Below are positions 46,232-47,372 of a DNA stretch of 47,372 bases, piece after piece. The translations under genes were made by a program, and so were the position numbers. The notes beneath the pieces are model-generated. The model had not been told where the DNA came from, did no database searches, and saw nothing but the letters and a program-made list of their open reading frames with translations. Position 1 is the stretch's first letter. The number at the start of each line of letters is the position of its first letter. The DNA lies in NCBI RefSeq assembly GCF_028598745.1, contig NZ_JAQRFK010000024.1, positions 1-47,372 on the forward strand, written 5' to 3'. Source of the DNA: Xenorhabdus sp. IM139775 (GTDB taxonomy: Bacteria > Pseudomonadota > Gammaproteobacteria > Enterobacterales > Enterobacteriaceae).

Positions 46232-46319
46232 GGAGGGGTGGCCGAGCGGCTGAAGGCAGCGGTCTTGAAAACCGCCGATGGGAAACCATCCGAGAGTTCG
46301 AATCTCTCCTCCTCCGCCA
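46232..46319 (+). tRNA. serT: tRNA-Ser (anticodon UGA)
   Basis: This 88-base class II tRNA has an acceptor stem GGAGGGG pairing with CTCCTCC, a discriminator G and an encoded CCA. The anticodon loop CTTGAAAA has TGA at 46266-46268, reading UCA-type serine codons. A long variable arm (GATGGGAAACCATC) is typical of tRNA-Ser, and the T arm has GTTCGAATC. Its position next to tusE is that of E. coli serT. The 3' end is a likely integration site for the recombinase just downstream. Confidence 0.97.
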
Positions 46320-46491
46320 TCTACACTTCTCCTAACGTCTCTTCAAGTCTACTTTTCTTAGTAAAATCAACAAATAGCCATAATCCCAAGTCTCCTAATA
46401 TTTTTTAACATCTCCTGAAAGCGACATGAAATTGTGCATAGTTTTGTGTATGGTTTTTTCTATACACATCTTCCTATACACACGGGTGAAA
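46320..46491. other. Junction between tRNA-Ser and the integrated element
   Basis: These 172 bases separate the tRNA 3' end from the recombinase. A cluster of related hexamers around 46439-46483 includes GTGTAT...ATACAC inverted copies (TGTGTATGG, CTATACACA and CTATACACAC). These could bind the recombinase or a regulator of it. The left attachment core should overlap the tRNA 3' end; I noticed no second copy of it in the window. Confidence 0.5.
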
Positions 46492-47372
46492 TGATGAAGC
46501 TAACAGACGTGGCAATTAAGCGAGCCAAGCCAGAAGCAAAGTCTTATACGCTGTCTGATGGAAACGGGCTTTAGTTATTGGTAGAACCGAACGGCTCCAG
46601 AGGCTGGCGATTCCGTTACCGTTTTGAGGGTAAGCAAAAGATGATCTCTTTAGGTACTTACCCAGAAGTGTCTTTGGCTGAGGCAAGAAGGCGAACTGCT
46701 GAATATCGTTCAATGGTTGCCGATGGCATCAACTCTTCTGAGGATAGAAAAAGACAGAAACGAGAAAGTATTATTATGTCAGAGAATACTTTCGAGAAAA
46801 TGACTCGTGAATGGTATGAAAAACGCAAAGATAGGTGGTCGGCAGGATATCGGGCTGACATGATGAGTGCTTTTGAAAATGACGTCTTTCCTTATATTGG
46901 TAACAGGCCAATAGCAGATATAAAACCCTTGGAATTACTTGATGTTCTTTCAAGAATGGAAAAACGTGGGGCGACTGAGAAATTAAAGAAAGTTCGCCAG
47001 CGCTGCGGGGAAGTTTGGAAATACGCAATTATAACGGGTCGTGCTGAATATAATCCCGCTCCCGATCTTGCCAGTGCATTTATTCCTCATAAAAGAGAGC
47101 ACTATCCTCATCTTGATGTTAATGAATTGCCTGAATTCCTAAAGTCCATTGATAAGCATATGGGCAGCCAAATAGTTAGACATGCTTTGCGGATTCTAAT
47201 TATTACGGAATTGCGCCCTGGCGAGTTAAGAAAATTAGAGTGGAGTGAGGTTGATCTAGAAAAAAGGCTTATCCAAATCCCAGCAGAAAGAATGAAAATG
47301 CGCAGACCACACTGCGTACCTTTGTCTGATTAGGTGGTGGTCTTACTTCAGCAATTAATACCTATTAGTGGC
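46492..47372 (+). pseudogene. P4-type tyrosine recombinase with two in-frame amber codons, cut by the window end
   Basis: The frame begins at tandem ATGs (46492/46495): MMKLTDVAIKRAKPEAKSY, the usual N-terminal arm-binding domain. After DGNGL a TAG (46572-46574) replaces the residue before LLVEPNGSRGWRFRYRF, normally Tyr in GLYLLV. The frame then stays open through the DUF4102 domain, the core-binding domain (ENTFEKMTREWYEKRK) and the start of the catalytic domain (TELRPGELRKLEWSEVDL with the first active-site Arg). A second TAG (47331-47333) follows VPLSD, and the same frame continues VVVLLQQLIPISG past the window edge. It is probably an inactive integrase of an island at tRNA-Ser. Confidence 0.85.

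Noticed and set aside
46232-46319. Second copy of the tRNA-Ser 3' end marking the far attachment site
   Set aside because: None was noticed in the window; the element continues past the right edge.
46578-47333. Separate 251-residue integrase gene starting at TTG
   Set aside because: Homology continues upstream across the TAG at 46572 to the ATGs at 46492/46495, so this is part of one interrupted gene.
1-47372. CRISPR array
   Set aside because: The tandem repeats found (15, 16 and 20 bp) are contiguous without unique spacers, and no cas gene is present.

Overview
The window reads as a chromosomal segment of a gammaproteobacterium of the order Enterobacterales. Gene order and protein sequences follow the E. 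coli region from ycbK (mepK) to serT: mepK-gloC-aspC-ompF-asnS-pncB-pepN-pyrD-zapC-ycbX-rlmL-uup-pqiABC-rmf-fabA-ycbZ-matP-ompA-sulA-sxy, then yccS-helD-yccU-hspQ-acyP-tusE-tRNA-Ser. The AT-rich intergenic regions, the OpnP-like porin and the divergence of SulA, Sxy and ZapC suggest Morganellaceae, most likely Xenorhabdus or a close relative such as Photorhabdus. The genus is an inference from remembered sequences, not from a search.

Region 1 (about 1-27,880) is conserved housekeeping DNA. It covers peptidoglycan hydrolysis (mepK), methylglyoxal detoxification (gloC), amino acid, NAD and pyrimidine metabolism (aspC, pncB, pyrD), translation (asnS, rlmL, rmf), envelope lipid transport (pqiABC), unsaturated fatty acid synthesis (fabA), porins (ompF, ompA) and division and chromosome organisation (zapC, matP, sulA). 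Several control sites are readable: three tiled OmpR-like 20-mers before ompF, a perfect FabR palindrome next to a FadR site before fabA, a CRP-like site before ompA and a perfect LexA box before sulA.

Region 2 (27,894-38,806) has no counterpart between sxy and yccS in E. coli. It is a tightly packed, apparently single operon of ten genes on the minus strand. In transcription order these are a radical SAM/SPASM enzyme, an ATP-grasp ligase, an MFS transporter, a DegT/DnrJ/EryC1/StrS aminotransferase, a protein of unknown family, a P-loop kinase fused to a FemAB/BioF2-like GNAT domain, a very short DegT-like aminotransferase, a GNAT fused to a histidine phosphatase, a GT-B-type glycosyltransferase and a nucleoside 2-deoxyribosyltransferase-like hydrolase. 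The enzyme set resembles nucleoside or aminosugar antibiotic logic without NRPS or PKS. It is the best candidate for an undescribed system. A 16-bp tandem repeat sits on the junction of the fifth and sixth genes, and a 15-bp repeat lies inside the eighth.

Region 3 (38,807-40,040) is a gene-poor, AT-rich gap. It holds small reading frames, one of which resembles the end of DUF2829/Tad2-like phage proteins. Region 4 (40,041-46,319) returns to conserved genes, ending at tRNA-Ser(UGA). Several genes present here in E. coli (yccF, mgsA, yccT, rlmI, yccA) are absent. Region 5 (46,492 to the window end) starts an element integrated at the tRNA gene: a P4-type tyrosine recombinase interrupted by two in-frame amber codons.
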